NCBI GenBank assembly: GCA_954871525.1
Contig: OX940871.1
Location: 22,542,586-22,606,585 of the forward strand
Reading direction: 5' to 3'
DNA from: Parietaria judaica
Taxonomy: Eukaryota; Streptophyta; Magnoliopsida; Rosales; Urticaceae
Length of the DNA stretch: 64,000 nucleotides
Program-made: the position numbers and the translations under genes
The notes under the pieces: model-generated
What the model was told of the DNA's origin: nothing
The model's database searches: none
The model's input: the letters and a program-made list of their open reading frames with translations, nothing else
Shown: piece after piece, positions 1 through 12,609 of the stretch
Numbering within the stretch: the stretch's first letter is position 1
Layout: each line of letters begins with the position of its first letter

Positions 1-1785
1 GTGATATATTGTGAATTATAGATCATGACATAACATTATTTTAATTAATAAAAGTACTTGGAGATTAAATTAATGAGCTTGGTCCATTAGGATTTAATCT
101 TAGGTAATATGCAAGAGGAAATTAGACCAATCCTTGGTGGATAAGCCCATTAAGTATTTTCCTTATCATATTTTGTTAAGTAGTTAATTAATTAATTATC
201 ATGGAAATATATTAAGTAATATTTGAATCATGAAAATTGCCATGCTTGATTACGAAATAAGAGGTGGCGATTTTACATGCATGGGATACTAAAATATTTA
301 TGTGTTTAGATAATTAAGATACTAATTTTGTTATATGCATATATGGTATTAACTTAATAATTTGGTAAAAAATCATGTCATGAATTTAAATTGTGCATGA
401 ATCATGAAACTTTATTTACAAGTTTTAAATAAAGATTCATATTTCATGAGAATTTAATATTGATTGAATCATGATATTATTTTATTGGAATGTTTATTTC
501 AAATAAGGAAACTGTTAATGAATTACATGTTATTTTAATTGATTTAGTTAGAAATAATTTTTGTTTAAAAATAATAGAGAAATTCTACATCTCATATTCA
601 TAGAAGGGAATAGAAGTTCTTGGTATTTATTTTAATTGAAGAAAATCAATTCCATTGGTAAAATAATGAAGAAATCGAATTATGCTTATCTTTGTAAGTA
701 TTTTCTTTTCTTGGTATTTATTTTAATCACATGAAATTAAATCTTTAGTATTTTATTCTTAATGATTTCGAATTCTATCTTGTATGGAAGGTTAAAAGTA
801 TTTGATTAATTTGTGATAATACTAATTATGACTAATTGATTCGTTTATTCATGGAAATTGTGTGCATGATTTTTCCTATAAATACCAAGCTAAGTCATGC
901 GGAAGCTCTGCTCAACCTTCTCAGATGACAGAGTGCAACTTGATCAAATTGCACATAGCGTATAAGTTACTGCCACGTCGTTCAACTGAGACATGACAGT
1001 TTCGGCAAACAAAAAACTAAAAAAAAAAACTAACAAACAATATCCTAGATTTTTTCTAACTTTGAAAATTTTTGTCGCTAAAAAATATTATACACATGCG
1101 GCTCCAGATTTTTAATTTTTTTTTTAACTTTATACACTTGTTGATAAATATAAACATTAAGGACATGAAACTCCAGTTTTCTAACTTTGAATACTCTTGG
1201 TGCTAAAAAAAAGGACATTAAATATATGTCGTCTCTGTTGATCAAATTTATACGTTTGTCGCAAACATATTTTTTTGTTTTTTTATTAAATAATCTATAT
1301 ATTTTTAAGTATAATATTTATTCTTTGTGATATTTACATATTATTTTTGAAATTACAAATTAAGAAAGCCATGTGCAAATGCCACGTGGCAGTTAAGTGA
1401 CGGGGCAATTTCATGTCATAGTCATTGGATGCCATGTCAATTGGATGTCATGTGCACTTAATAGTCAACACTAAAGGTCATGGATTTATTTGATAGAAAC
1501 AATAGTCAACACTAATGGTTATGGACTTATTTGATAGAAACAGACGAGTTTGTGAGATTTAACTGCCAAATATTGTTCAAACTTCAAAGAATTATCTATA
1601 AGAAATATATGAGTGTAAGGACTTTGGTCGCTAATTATTATTATTATATAAATGGAGATTTATATATCCTAATCATTTTGCACTACTACGAACTACTACG
1701 ATAGATATATGTTGTATTTTAGGATAGCAATAGGGATATATTTTTGGCAAAAAGTACCCACAACTTACTCAATATGTGTTTCTAT
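1..1785. other. AT-rich non-coding sequence
   Basis: No coding frame is supportable. The stretch is AT-rich and resembles decayed LTR or intergenic repeat DNA. One visible structure is a perfect-period tandem duplication of 41 bp at 1461-1501 and 1502-1542, with a few mismatches. Confidence 0.6.
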
Positions 1786-2542
1786 CCTTATTTGTTTCGA
1801 TCAAAATTATGTTTGGTTCAAAATTATCCAAATGCCTCCTGAATATTTTCTCCGGCACTGTCTTGGTAAATGGATCAACCAAATTGTCCTCCGAAGCTAT
1901 TTTCACAACTCGTACGTTGCCACGACGTACTATCTTTCTAATGAGATGGTATTTTTGCTATATATGTTTCGCCTTGTTATTGTCTCTGAGCTCTTTAGAA
2001 TTTGACACCGCGCCACTGCTCTCACAGTATAACGTTTGGGGCCCATCAACATCTGAACAACTCCTAGTTTTATGCAGATATTATTTAGCCAAACTGATTC
2101 TTTGGATGCCTCACATGCAGCCACGTATTCAGCTTCCATTGTGGAATATGCGATACAAGTGTGCTTTACGCTTCTCCAGAATATCGCTCCACCAGCAAGG
2201 GTGAACTGTTCTCCCGATGTCAACTTTCTCGCATCTCTATCAGACATAAATTCTGAATCAATGTATCCTAGTGGATTTAAGTCTGACCCTCAAAACACTA
2301 ACATACACTCTCTTGTTGTCCGAAAATACTTGAGAATGTTCTTCACTGCAAGCCAGTGAGCCATACCCAAGTTTGATTGGTATCTACTAAATATTTGTAT
2401 AGCGTAATAGAGGTCTGGCCTAGTACACTGCATAGTGTACATAAGACTTCCCATTCCTGAAGCATAGGGTATCTGCCACATCTCGTCTTGCTCTTCTGGA
2501 GAAGTTGGGCACGGTTTCCTCCTAAGGAACAGTCCATGTCTG
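1786..2542 (-). pseudogene. Ty1/copia polyprotein remnant, RT end plus RNase H
   Basis: Read on the minus strand, this piece encodes the end of the copia reverse transcriptase (GSLMY..CTRPDL at about 2440-2400) and the RNase H (STMEAEYVA at about 2130, then a DNLVDPFTKT motif near 1865). The frame is broken into overlapping pieces, so it is a dead copy. The upstream part of the same polyprotein lies at 7413-7858. The frame rejoins exactly across 2543-7412 once one copy of a 5-bp target duplication is removed, which shows that the intervening DNA is a later insertion. RNase H normally removes the RNA strand after reverse transcription. No function is expected here. Confidence 0.85.
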
Positions 2543-3382
2543 TGTTGGAAAAATGTGTCCTTAAACAAGATAATTGTCCATTTGTAAAAGATTATGACAA
2601 TTCATTGAATAAAGATGATACTTCTTATGTTAATCTTATTATAGTTTCTGGTAGAGTAAAATAGAATGTTTGTTTTCTTAGTTCATAAAGGATGCAATTA
2701 TGTTATTATTATCACAACAGAGTCAATGTGAGGAAGAATTAATAATCATAATAAATTAACTTAAAACGTCTGTGACCTAATTAACTGGATGGGAGCCCAT
2801 TAATCGTGTAAGTTCATTAATGTGACTAAGTGACAATCCTATTCTGGATTATGTGTGTGTCACACTCACTAGAAGTGCATTAAGTGTGACGTGTCTTCAT
2901 ACTGGACTGGACCTGACGTAAACTCAAGAAGTAATCATATTAGACCGTCACTGATAACTTGAAGTTAAGTCACTAATAGATGATCAAATGGATATTAGTT
3001 CTAAGTCATGATTGATCTTAAGTCCGAGCTACTGGCTTGATTATTCTTTGATTTAACCGTTAAATTACACAAGATATTACCGTTGTTCCCAACACTATTA
3101 TTTTGGAAATATGATAGTCATTAGTAAGGATAGCTTGATCATAGACATGGGCATCACACAGCTCTCTTCAGAGTCATGATGATTCCCTTGATTGTCAGTG
3201 GTGAGAAGTGAGAGGTACTCGTGCGCAACTTATGAATCGAAACCATAAGTGGGTTGCTAATAATATTTCAGACTGAGTCAAAGAGAAAAATGCATTGAGA
3301 GGCATTACGGTAAAAATCGCCTGCTCATGTGTGAATCATCAAGTGAAAGAACAATAACCGGAATTTGATTGTATCAATGGAA
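2543..3382 (+). mobile_element. Solo LTR A, left part (interrupted)
   Basis: The LTR begins TGTTGG at 2543 and is inserted in the copia polyprotein. It is flanked by imperfect 5-bp target duplications, GTCTG at 2538-2542 and GTGTG at 7408-7412. It is interrupted at 3382 by solo LTR B and resumes at 6141. The sequence matches, in the opposite orientation, about 5290-6140 and about 9190-10030. Confidence 0.75.
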
Positions 3383-6140
3383 TGTTGGAAATCGGTGGTA
3401 TCAGTCCGACTTCCTTACCACGATAATAGCCTCCGAGGCGTCCCGGTAACATTTAAAAAATTATTTTAAAGCGGATAACTTGTTACCGGACCAACGACAC
3501 GGATATCGGATAATAATAATTTCGTTAAGATCTGATAAATATTTCAAATTTAATATTCCATAATCATTATTAATAATCTAGTCAAATAGGAAATAAATTG
3601 AAAGTAGTTATTGGTTGCATTTATTGGCCCCATGCATAAGGCCGTACCTCAGTTGACAATTCCGGCTGCGCGTTCTGACTTTGGGCAGGGCTCCGCCATT
3701 ACTGAGGGAAACTCCCGTGATCTTTCGGGATATTCTCCTGGACTCCTCGTACCGAAGTGTAGGCTTCGCCGGCAGGACTCCGTCGCAAAATTTAATTGAC
3801 GGTTCTTTTAAAGCTACCAGAGAAAAATATCTCTTAAGCCAAACCAGAAGAGAGATCAGAAGCCGAAAACTCGCAGACCCTAGAGAGAGAGGGAGAGCTC
3901 GAGTTTTTGCTCTGAGGAAAGGTGTGAAAAATGTGTAGCATGAGCATCCTATTTATCGGCTCAAGCTGTGACGGATGTGGAGATTTTCCCTCCATTTATT
4001 TGAATTCTATTAAATTAAATATAATTAATTATTTCAATCCAATGGTCCAGATTCAATCTCATCTAAATCCAATGGATATAATTAATCAGGGATTTAATTA
4101 AATAATAATACATGATAAGATCAAAATATTTAATCTTATCATCATATTAATAAAATTCAAATTATATATATATATATATATATATACATATTAGAATTCA
4201 AATTTGTTTATAATTATCTAGATCCAATGGTTAAAAATAAATCTTAAACCAATCCAATGGATCAAATCAATTAGGGATAAAGTAAAATGCCCTAGGGTTT
4301 TATAAAACCCTAATTCAAACTCTTATCCACATTTATATTCGAATTATATTATCATATATATACATATAATATTAATTAATTTATAATCCAACAGTAAAGA
4401 TTAAATATCAAAACCGATCCAACGGACACAATTAATTACGCAAATTCGAAATACCTAAACTTGGTCACCAAGTTTCAATTTTGAATTATATTTAGGTATC
4501 AAATCAATTATCTCAATCCAACAGTTGATATTAAATCATAACCGATCCAATGGATTAAATTGATTTTAGGATTTTGCCAAAATATCTAAATATTAGGTAC
4601 TTATGCCACAAATATAAAATATCCAATTCTCATATTCGAATTTAGCTAGGGTTTGTATTCTCCAAACCCTAATTCGAATTTACACATGTAACAATATATA
4701 AATATATATTTTTATTTATTAATATAAATCTTTTAATTATTAATTAATTATTATATAGATATTAATAATTAAATCCAAATAATTAAATTATATTAATAAA
4801 ACCTGATCTCAATATCACACATTAAATTTTATGGTGCCACACCATCATTTAAATTCGTGACATGTGATTTAATTTTATAGTTTATCGAACCGAGTCATAA
4901 ACTTAGAAAATTCATAAATCACAAACCGTAAGTCTGAATGACTTGGTTCAAAAAGAAACGTTGCTTAGAATATAATTTACAATAACATAGCGCTGTTAGA
5001 AAATCTACATTCTAACTTTATTTTTATCAGTTAATTCCGTATACCAAAATATGATACTTTTGCCACGTTGATGATAAAACTATCTGACATCTGACACAGA
5101 CTTGTCAGTTTTATAAGTCGAGCCAAATGATTAAACATTATCCAGAATGTATTTTAATCACCTACGTATCATCGGTTACGGAGCTATTATGGGGACCATG
5201 GACCCGTATCACTTAAGCTCCAACGAACGGCTAGTTGTTCGTAAAACCTCGAAGTGATTTCACTATAGACCAGAGGCTGCACTCTTTTACCGCAGGGTGT
5301 CCATTGATTCAATCAAATTCGGGTTATTGTCATTTCACTTGATGACTCACACATGAGCAGGCGGTTTTTACCGTAATGCCCCTCATTGCATTTTCATCGT
5401 TGACTCAGTCAGTAATATTATGAGCAACCCATTTATGGTTTCGATTCATAAGTTGCGCACGGGTACCTCTCACTTTTCACCACTGACAATCAAAGGGAAT
5501 CATCATGACTCTGAAGAGAGCTGTGTGATGCCCATATCTATGATCAAGCTATCCTTACTACTGACTATCATGTTCCCAAAATAATAGTGTTGGGAACAAC
5601 GGTAATATCTTGTGTTCTTCAACGGTTAAATCAAAGAACAATCAAGCCAGTAGCTCGGACTCATGATCACTCAGGACTTAGAACTAATATCCATTTGGTC
5701 ATCATTTTGTGACTCAACTACAAGTTATCAGTGACAGTCTTATATGATAACTTCTTGAGTTTAAGTCAGGTCCAGTCCAGTATGAAGACGCTTCATACTT
5801 AATGCACTTCTAGTTAGTATGACACACAGATAATCCAGAATAGGATTTTTACTTAGTTACATTAATGACCTTACACGATTAATGGGCTCCCACCCAGTTA
5901 ATCAGGTCACGGACGATTTAAGTACATGTATTATGATTATTAATTCTTCCTCACATCGACTCTGTTGTGATAATAATAACATAATTGCATCCTTTATGAA
6001 CTAAGGAATCAAACCTTCTATTTTACTCTACCTGAAACTACAATAAGATTAACATAATAAGCATCATCTTTATACAACGACTTGTCACAATCTTTTACAA
6101 ATGGATAAATATCTTGTTTAAGGACAACATATGTCCAACA
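3383..6140 (-). mobile_element. Solo LTR B nested in LTR A, same family, opposite orientation
   Basis: This is 2758 bp bounded by TGTTGG at 3383 and CCAACA ending at 6140. It is flanked by TGGAA (3378-3382) and TGGAC (6141-6145), a near-perfect 5-bp target duplication. Relative to A it is reversed: 4830-5290 is the inverted counterpart of 6180-6670, and 3395-3835 that of 6930-7400. The inside is AT-rich and contains many diverged copies of an 'AATCCAATGG'-type phrase. Short ORFs within it (for example 3611-3938) have no recognisable product. With no internal coding region, it is read as a solo LTR left by LTR-LTR recombination. Confidence 0.72.
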
Positions 6141-7407
6141 TGGACACCCTGCTGTATAAAGGGTATAATATATACCGTATCACAAAAGAGTGCAGCCTCG
6201 GGTCTATAGTGGAATCACTTCGAGGTTTGACGAACAACTAGCATTTCGTTGGAGCTTAAGTGATACGGGTCCACGGTCCCCAGGATAGCTCCGTAACGGA
6301 TGATACGTACGTGATTAAAATACATTCTCGATAATTTTTAATCATTTCGCTACACTTATAAAACTGAAAGGTCTGTGGCAGACATCAGATAGTTTTATCG
6401 TCAGCGTGGCAAAAGTACCATATTTTGTACACAAAATTAACTGATAAAAAGAAAGTTAGAATTTAGAAATTCTATCGAAACGTTGTTGTTGTAAATTAAA
6501 TTCTAAGCAACTTTTCTTTTTGAACCAAGTCCTTTCGACTTACGGTTTGTGATTTATGGATTTTCTAAGTTTATGACTCGGTTCGATTAACTATGAAATT
6601 AAATCACATGTCTCGAATTAAATTATGGTGTGGCACCATTACATTTTAATGTGTTATATTGAGATCATGAATTGTTAATATAATTTAATTATTTGGATAT
6701 AATTATGAATATCTTATTAATAATGAATTAATAATTAATAGATTTATATTAATAAATAAAATATATATTTATATATATTAGATGTGTAAAATTCGAATTA
6801 GGGTTTGGGTATATGAAACCCTAGCTGATTCGAATGATGAGATTTGAAGATCCATATTTGCGGCATAAGTACCTAATGTTTTGGTATTTTAGCAAATCCT
6901 TAAAATCAATTTAATCCATTGGATCGGTTCTGATCTCAATTTTTGGTTCGGGTTAGGAGATATTTTTCCCCGGTAGCTTAAAAAGAACCGTCAGTTAAAT
7001 TTTTTGACGGAGTCCTGCCGACGAAGCACACGCTTCGGTACGAGGAGTCCAGGAGAATATCCCGGAAGATCACGGGAGTTTCCCTCAGCATCGGCAAAAC
7101 CCTACCCAAGTTCGGAATGCGCAGCCGGTATCGTCACTAAGGTACGGCCTTATGCATTGGGTCAATAAATGCAACCATTTACTGCTTTCTATTTATTTCA
7201 TATTCGACTAGAATATTAATAATTTTTATGAAATATTAAATTCGTAATATTTATCGGATCTTGATGAAATGGTAATTACCCGATATCCGTGTCGTCGGGC
7301 CGGTAACAAGTTTTCCGCTTTAAAATAATTTTTTTAAATGTTACTGGGACGTCTCGGAGGCTAATTTTGTGGTAATGAAGTCAGGAATCAAACCCCGATT
7401 TCCAATA
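6141..7407 (+). mobile_element. Solo LTR A, right part
   Basis: This is the continuation of LTR A after insertion B. The first bases (TGGACACCCTG) directly extend the sequence broken at 3382, as the intact copy at 9100-9200 confirms. It ends in a decayed CCAATA at 7407 where CCAACA is expected. Compared with B it lacks several hundred bp of the AT-rich middle, so A and B differ by a large internal deletion. Confidence 0.72.
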
Positions 7408-7412
7408 GTGTG

Positions 7413-7858
7413 GTCGGTAAATTACCTCCCTTAGAGTTTGCCATTGCAAAAGATTCAAGCACCTTATCAATGTAAGTTTGCTTGAGATAAGGCTAGAAGA
7501 TTGTTATTGTGATCCCTAAAGATACGGATCCCAAGAACATAGCTGGCTTCTCCCATGTCCTTCATTTGGAACTACGTAGATAGCCACGCTTTCACGTTTG
7601 ATAACCTCTTCACACTGTACGAAGAATATCGTCGACGTATAGAACAAGAAATATTTCCACGGTATCATCATTGAGTTTGTAAATGCATGCCTCAATGATG
7701 CTTTGAATGAATTCATAGGACTTCATAGTTTCATCAAACCTTAGATTCCAGGATTTGGAAGCTTGCTTCAATCCATAAATGGATATGAGTAATCTGTAAA
7801 ATTTTCCTTCTTGACCTTTTTGCACGAACCCTTCTGGTTGGTCCATAATCCAATGGCC
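7413..7858 (-). pseudogene. Ty1/copia reverse transcriptase remnant
   Basis: The minus-strand translation carries the classic copia RT sequence QPEGF (about 7840), YGLKQASKSWN (about 7770) and the catalytic YVDD box at about 7625, followed downstream by a LSQ.. region near 7470. It is the upstream half of the element whose downstream half is at 1786-2542. It lacks gag, protease and integrase. Its 5' side runs directly into LTR copy C at about 7848-7860, so the element was truncated. Confidence 0.85.
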
Positions 7859-10030
7859 TTTAATCATATCTAAATCCAATGTATATAATTAACTACGGAT
7901 TTAATTAAATAGAAAATACATGATAAATTCAATTCAATCTTATAATCTTATCTTTATTTATTCAAAATATATATATATAATGAAGTTTTAATTTTAATTA
8001 TCTAGATCCAACGGTTAAGATAAATCTTAAACCGATCTAACGGATCAAAGTAATTCAAGATAAAATCGAATGCCCTAGGGTTTCATAGAAACCCTAATTC
8101 GACTTCTCATGTATCATTAATTCGAAAATTATATATAATATATATAATTAATTAAATTTTAATGCGATGGTAAAGATTAAATATTTAAACATCCAACAGA
8201 TATAATTAATTAACTAAATTCGAAAAATCTAAGCTTGATCACCAAGCTATTAATTTCGAATTACATTTAGCATTTTTACTGTCATTTTGGTTGTTTTGTT
8301 GTCATTTTATTCAAAGTAAAACTACATCTCTTTTTTTTTTTACCTAGGGTTTTAATATAGAAACTTCTTTTGATGGAAATTGTAATCATATGTTGATGAA
8401 TGAAAATTGAGACTTGAGAGTTTCTCCCAAATTCGAGCGTCGTGAGCGAGCTCCGAGTTTGAAGCCCTTGACCCGGTATTTGTGCGCGACTCAACGGAAT
8501 ATTGGATTCCCGAAGTCTAGCATTAGCGAGCGAATCAATAGACGAATGAAGGTTTTTCGATCGGGTATTCGCGAGCGAATCAACGACCGAGAACCACTAT
8601 CTCGGTAACCTTTTTCTATCTATTTCGGTTCTTTGATCGAGCATCGACCTTTTGTGTATTTTCCGCTGCGTCAATAATTAAATCCAAATTATAAATTATA
8701 TTAATATCCTCTGATCTCAATATCACACATTCAAATGCCATGGTGACACACCATCATTTAAATTCGTGGCATGTGATTTAATTTCACAGTTTACTGAAAC
8801 GATCATAACCTTAGAAATTCTCTAAATCACAAACCGTATGTCGAAACGACTCGGTTTCAAAAGAAAAGTTTCTTAGAATTAAATTTTTAACAACTTTCAT
8901 GTTGACAGAAATTCCAAATTTTACTTTCTTTTGTCAGTTAATTTCGGTTACCAAGATATGATACTTTTGACACGCTACTGATAAAACTCTTTGATGTCTA
9001 ACCTGACTTCAGTTTTATAAATCTTGCCAAATGATTAAAACATATAAATATGTTTGTATCACGTATGTATCACTGAAGCTACAACGAAATGTTAGGGTGT
9101 TCGTCAAACCTCGGTGTAATTCCACTATAAACCGGAGGTTGCACTCGTTAGTGATGCAATATATATTATTCCCTTAATTACATCAGGGTGTTCATTAATA
9201 TAATCAAATTTGGGTTATTGATCTTTTACTTGATGATCCACACGCGAGCATGTGGTTTTTACCATTGTGCCCCTCATTGCATTTTCACCCTTGACTCAAT
9301 TAGTAATATCATGAGTAACCCACTTATAGTTTAGATTCATAAGTTGCGCACGGGTACCTGTCACTTCTCACCACTGAAAACCAAGGGAATCATCATGACT
9401 CTGAAGAGACTTGTGTGATGCCAATGTCTATAACCAAGCTACCCTTACTGCTGACCATCATGTTCCAAAAATAATAGTGTTGGGAACATCGGTAATATAT
9501 TGTGATCTTTAACGGTTAAATCAAAGAACAATCCGGCCAACAACTCAGACTCAAGATCATACAGGACTTAGATCGAATATCCATTTGATCATCATACTAT
9601 TGACTCAACTCCAAGTTATTAGTAACGGTCTTATATGATAACTTCCGGAGTTTAAGTCAGGTGTAGTCCAGTATGAAGACACTTCATACTTGATGCACTT
9701 CTAGTGAGTGTGACACACACAAAATCCAGAATAAGATTATCACTTAGTCACATTAATGACTTTATACGATTAATGAGCTCTCACCTAGTTATTTAGGTCA
9801 CAGACATTTTAAGTTCATTTATTATGATTATCAATTCTTCTTCACATTGACTGTCTTTTGATAATAATAACATAATTGCATCCTTTATGAACTAAGGAAC
9901 AAACATTTTACTTTATTTACCAGAAACTATAATCAGATTAACATAATAAGCACCATATTTTCTTCAACGACTTCTCATAATCTTTTACAAATGGATAAAA
10001 ATTAGTTTGTTTAAGGACACATGTCCAACA
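7848..10030 (-). mobile_element. Third copy (C) of the large LTR family, truncated
   Basis: In minus orientation it begins TGTTGGACAT at 10030 and runs down to about 7848, paralleling 4036-6140 of LTR B in the same orientation. It lacks the outer end that B has at 3383-4030. At 10030 it abuts the copia fragment at 10031, and at its lower end it abuts copia RT coding sequence. I see no clean target duplication. Small ORFs inside it are not supported. Confidence 0.65.
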
Positions 10031-10672
10031 TACCAAACATATCACACGTAGTCGGGATAGTCAGTTGATTAATGAAGAAGCCGACAAGCACACACCAGCA
10101 GACGGTGAAGCACCCCTTGCGCTACATGAAGGAAACGACTGACTACGGGATCCAGTATGGAAGAAACAGGGGGACCAGAAGAGCTAGTCGGCTTCACTGA
10201 AAATGATCTGGCAGGTGACATTGATGATAAGAAAAGTACCGTAGGGATGACGTTCTATCTCAATGGGAACCTGATCATCACCTTGCAGTCTCAATAGCAG
10301 AAGATTGTAGCTCCTCATGCGAAGTGGATTTCGTGGGAGCAAACGCAGCACCGTGTCAAGCTATGTGGTTGAAAGGCTACTAAGTGAGGTGACCGTTGCA
10401 GAGCATAATCCAGTTACTTTGTACGTGGAAACCAAGTTTGCAATAGTGTTGATGAAGAACCCAGTCTTTCATGATCAAAGCAAACATATAGACACTCGGT
10501 TTTGTTACATTAGCCAGTGTGTAAAGAAGCGGGAGATCATCGTGGAGTTTATCAATACAAGGGAGCAGCTTGCAGACATAGTCACAACGCTCTATCAAGA
10601 GTCAATTTTGCAGAAATGAGAGAGTTGCTCCGGGTGAATAACCTCAACTTAAGACAAGCTTACAGGAGAGAA
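10031..10672 (+). pseudogene. Ty1/copia RNase H fragment
   Basis: Plus-strand remnant related to the ends of the copia elements at 17451-22755 and 54189-59870. It keeps a degenerate RT tail, a GFTEND-like RNase H start (about 10190), a VTLYVETKFA stretch (about 10409) and the conserved tail with KHIDTRF, EIIVEFI and EQLADI (about 10480-10580). Frameshifts and stops break it into overlapping pieces. It ends in a purine tract at about 10662-10672, directly before the 3' LTR. Confidence 0.85.
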
Positions 10673-11078
10673 TGTGAGTTTAAGCTTGACTTGGCTCAAC
10701 AACCCCTAGCTCAAATCTCCACACTTGAAATCTCCCCACTAGGAATCTCCCCACCATCAGAAAGCTCCCCACCAGAATTAGGCTCGAGCATCAGTGCTCC
10801 CTAGCAGGATTGTCCCGAGTAGGAATGTGCCGAGCAGAATTGGCACTAATAGCTCTGATTCGTGTAAATTTAGAGATTTGATTGAGTTTATTTTAGGATG
10901 TTTTTACTAGGATTTCGTTTTCTACTTCCTATAAGTACTAGTGTTACTCATATATTTGGTAACTCTTTACTTGTATTTTTGCCTTCGACATTATTACTAA
11001 AAGAAGATTTTTCTCCTAAGTTTTTTTTTTTTACTCTACATGTGTTTTTGACAAATCTATTCCCATAGGGAACCAACA
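10673..11078 (+). mobile_element. 3' LTR of the truncated copia element
   Basis: The LTR starts TGTGAG after a polypurine tract and ends GAACCAACA at 11078. The same terminal phrase ends the 5' LTR of the copia element at 54189-54579. It contains short reiterated AATCTCCCCAC-type units near 10730-10780. The matching 5' LTR is absent because the left part of the element is lost. Confidence 0.7.
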
Positions 11079-11317
11079 ATTGTATTGTCCGGATTTGATC
11101 AAATTTGCACGTCGTTTATTTGCGGGCGGACCTACCAATACAGTTAATTTGTGTCAATCATTTTAAAAAATGTTCGTATGTGAGGGTAAAAAAATATACA
11201 GAATAGGTAGTTTTGAAAAAGGTTTGACACAAAATGCGCATTTAGTTAATTAACCATAATAATAAATATATAAAAAGACTAGCCTGAGTTCAACCTGTAA
11301 TAATAATTTTAATATAA

Positions 11318-11396
<79 letters not shown>

Positions 11397-12155
11397 TTAT
11401 ATGGCTTGTGCAAAGGCGTGATTCCGTGAAAGAGTAATACTAATTACTAACCACTTCGAGAGATAGGATATAATATTGCTATTGAAATATGACAATATGC
11501 TTCGATCATGTTATTACTTCAGAGCACGACCTCATAATACATGATTTCGGCACGTCTAGTTTGTATATATTACAATTATTAGATGATTATATATTGATCT
11601 TCTGCTTGCTGTCTCGGAAATATAATGTAGATCAATTAAAGCTTATAATATCAAATATATAAAACCCAAGCAAACAATTATTAAAAGTCAATTACTAAAG
11701 AGAAATTGCATAACATATCCTTCAATACACTAAAAAATCTATAATTATCCCTCAAATTTTCATAATTCTGAAAACATCCTTTTCAAATTTTATATTACCA
11801 AAATACCCATAATTTGTCTATTTTCAAGACGCGATATGTCTATTTATAGTACACGATATGCTCATTTTGCAGGGGTATTTTAGTACATGAACTTTAGAAA
11901 TGATGTTTTGAGAATTATGAAAACATAATAGATAAATTTAAAATTTGTGGTGTATTAAAAGATTTTTATGATGTTTCTCTTATTATACTAAATTGATATA
12001 TAAAGTAGTACTATTAAGCTTTTTCAAATAAGCATGTTCCCGTGGACAGCAAGGAATCATATGAAATTGGATAATTAGTTATATATCTTCAACTGTAATA
12101 TTTGTCGCACGATTTTCAGTTTTTTTTTCTTCTAATTATAGCCCGTTTACTTTTT
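11079..12155. other. Intergenic DNA upstream of the OSC gene
   Basis: No gene is visible. The stretch is AT-rich and includes a long (AT)n microsatellite at about 11321-11391. Confidence 0.6.
11321..11391. repeat. (AT)n microsatellite
   Basis: Uninterrupted alternating AT of about 70 bp, about 2 kb upstream of the OSC start codon. It is probably length-variable between individuals. Confidence 0.9.
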
Positions 12156-12609
12156 AGGGTTAATGTCAGTAGAAAAAGTTTGGCCAAATAACCCATCGTG
12201 TATCTAAAGTTTAAAAGTAGTGGTAAAAGTATCTAAAGTCGCATTTAGGGCATTGACTACTTTATTCTCGTAATGCAGTTAACTTACCCGTTAATTCTAG
12301 TCACGTGAACAAAAGTGGGTTACTGACATGGTAATTTTTCGCCACGTGGATGAGCCCAATTAAGGGTTTAATTCGTTATTTTGTCGTAAATGAGGCTGCG
12401 GTGGGCTCGTCCACGTGGCAAAAAATTGCTATGTTAGCAACCCACGTTTGTCAACGTGATCATAGTTAACGGGTAAGTTAATTGTGTTACGTTAATGGAG
12501 TAGTCAATGCCTCAAATGTAATTTAAATACTTTTGCCACCACTTTTAAACTAAAAGTACACGAGAGGTTCTTTGATCAAACTTTGAGTATTTTTCCCGTC
12601 ATTAACCCT
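12156..12609. mobile_element. Foldback MITE with long inverted arms
   Basis: The ends are inverted copies: AGGGTTAATG at 12156 and its complement ending at 12609. The inverted similarity extends inward for most of the length (for example CCACGTGG and TTAACGGGTAAGTTAA on both arms). There is no coding capacity. A related copy lies at about 37505-38030. No convincing target duplication was found. Confidence 0.7.

Noticed and set aside
3611..3938. Overlapping plus-strand ORFs that look GC-richer than their surroundings
   Set aside because: They fall inside LTR B, recur inverted at 6930-7400 without conserved frame, and have no recognisable product.
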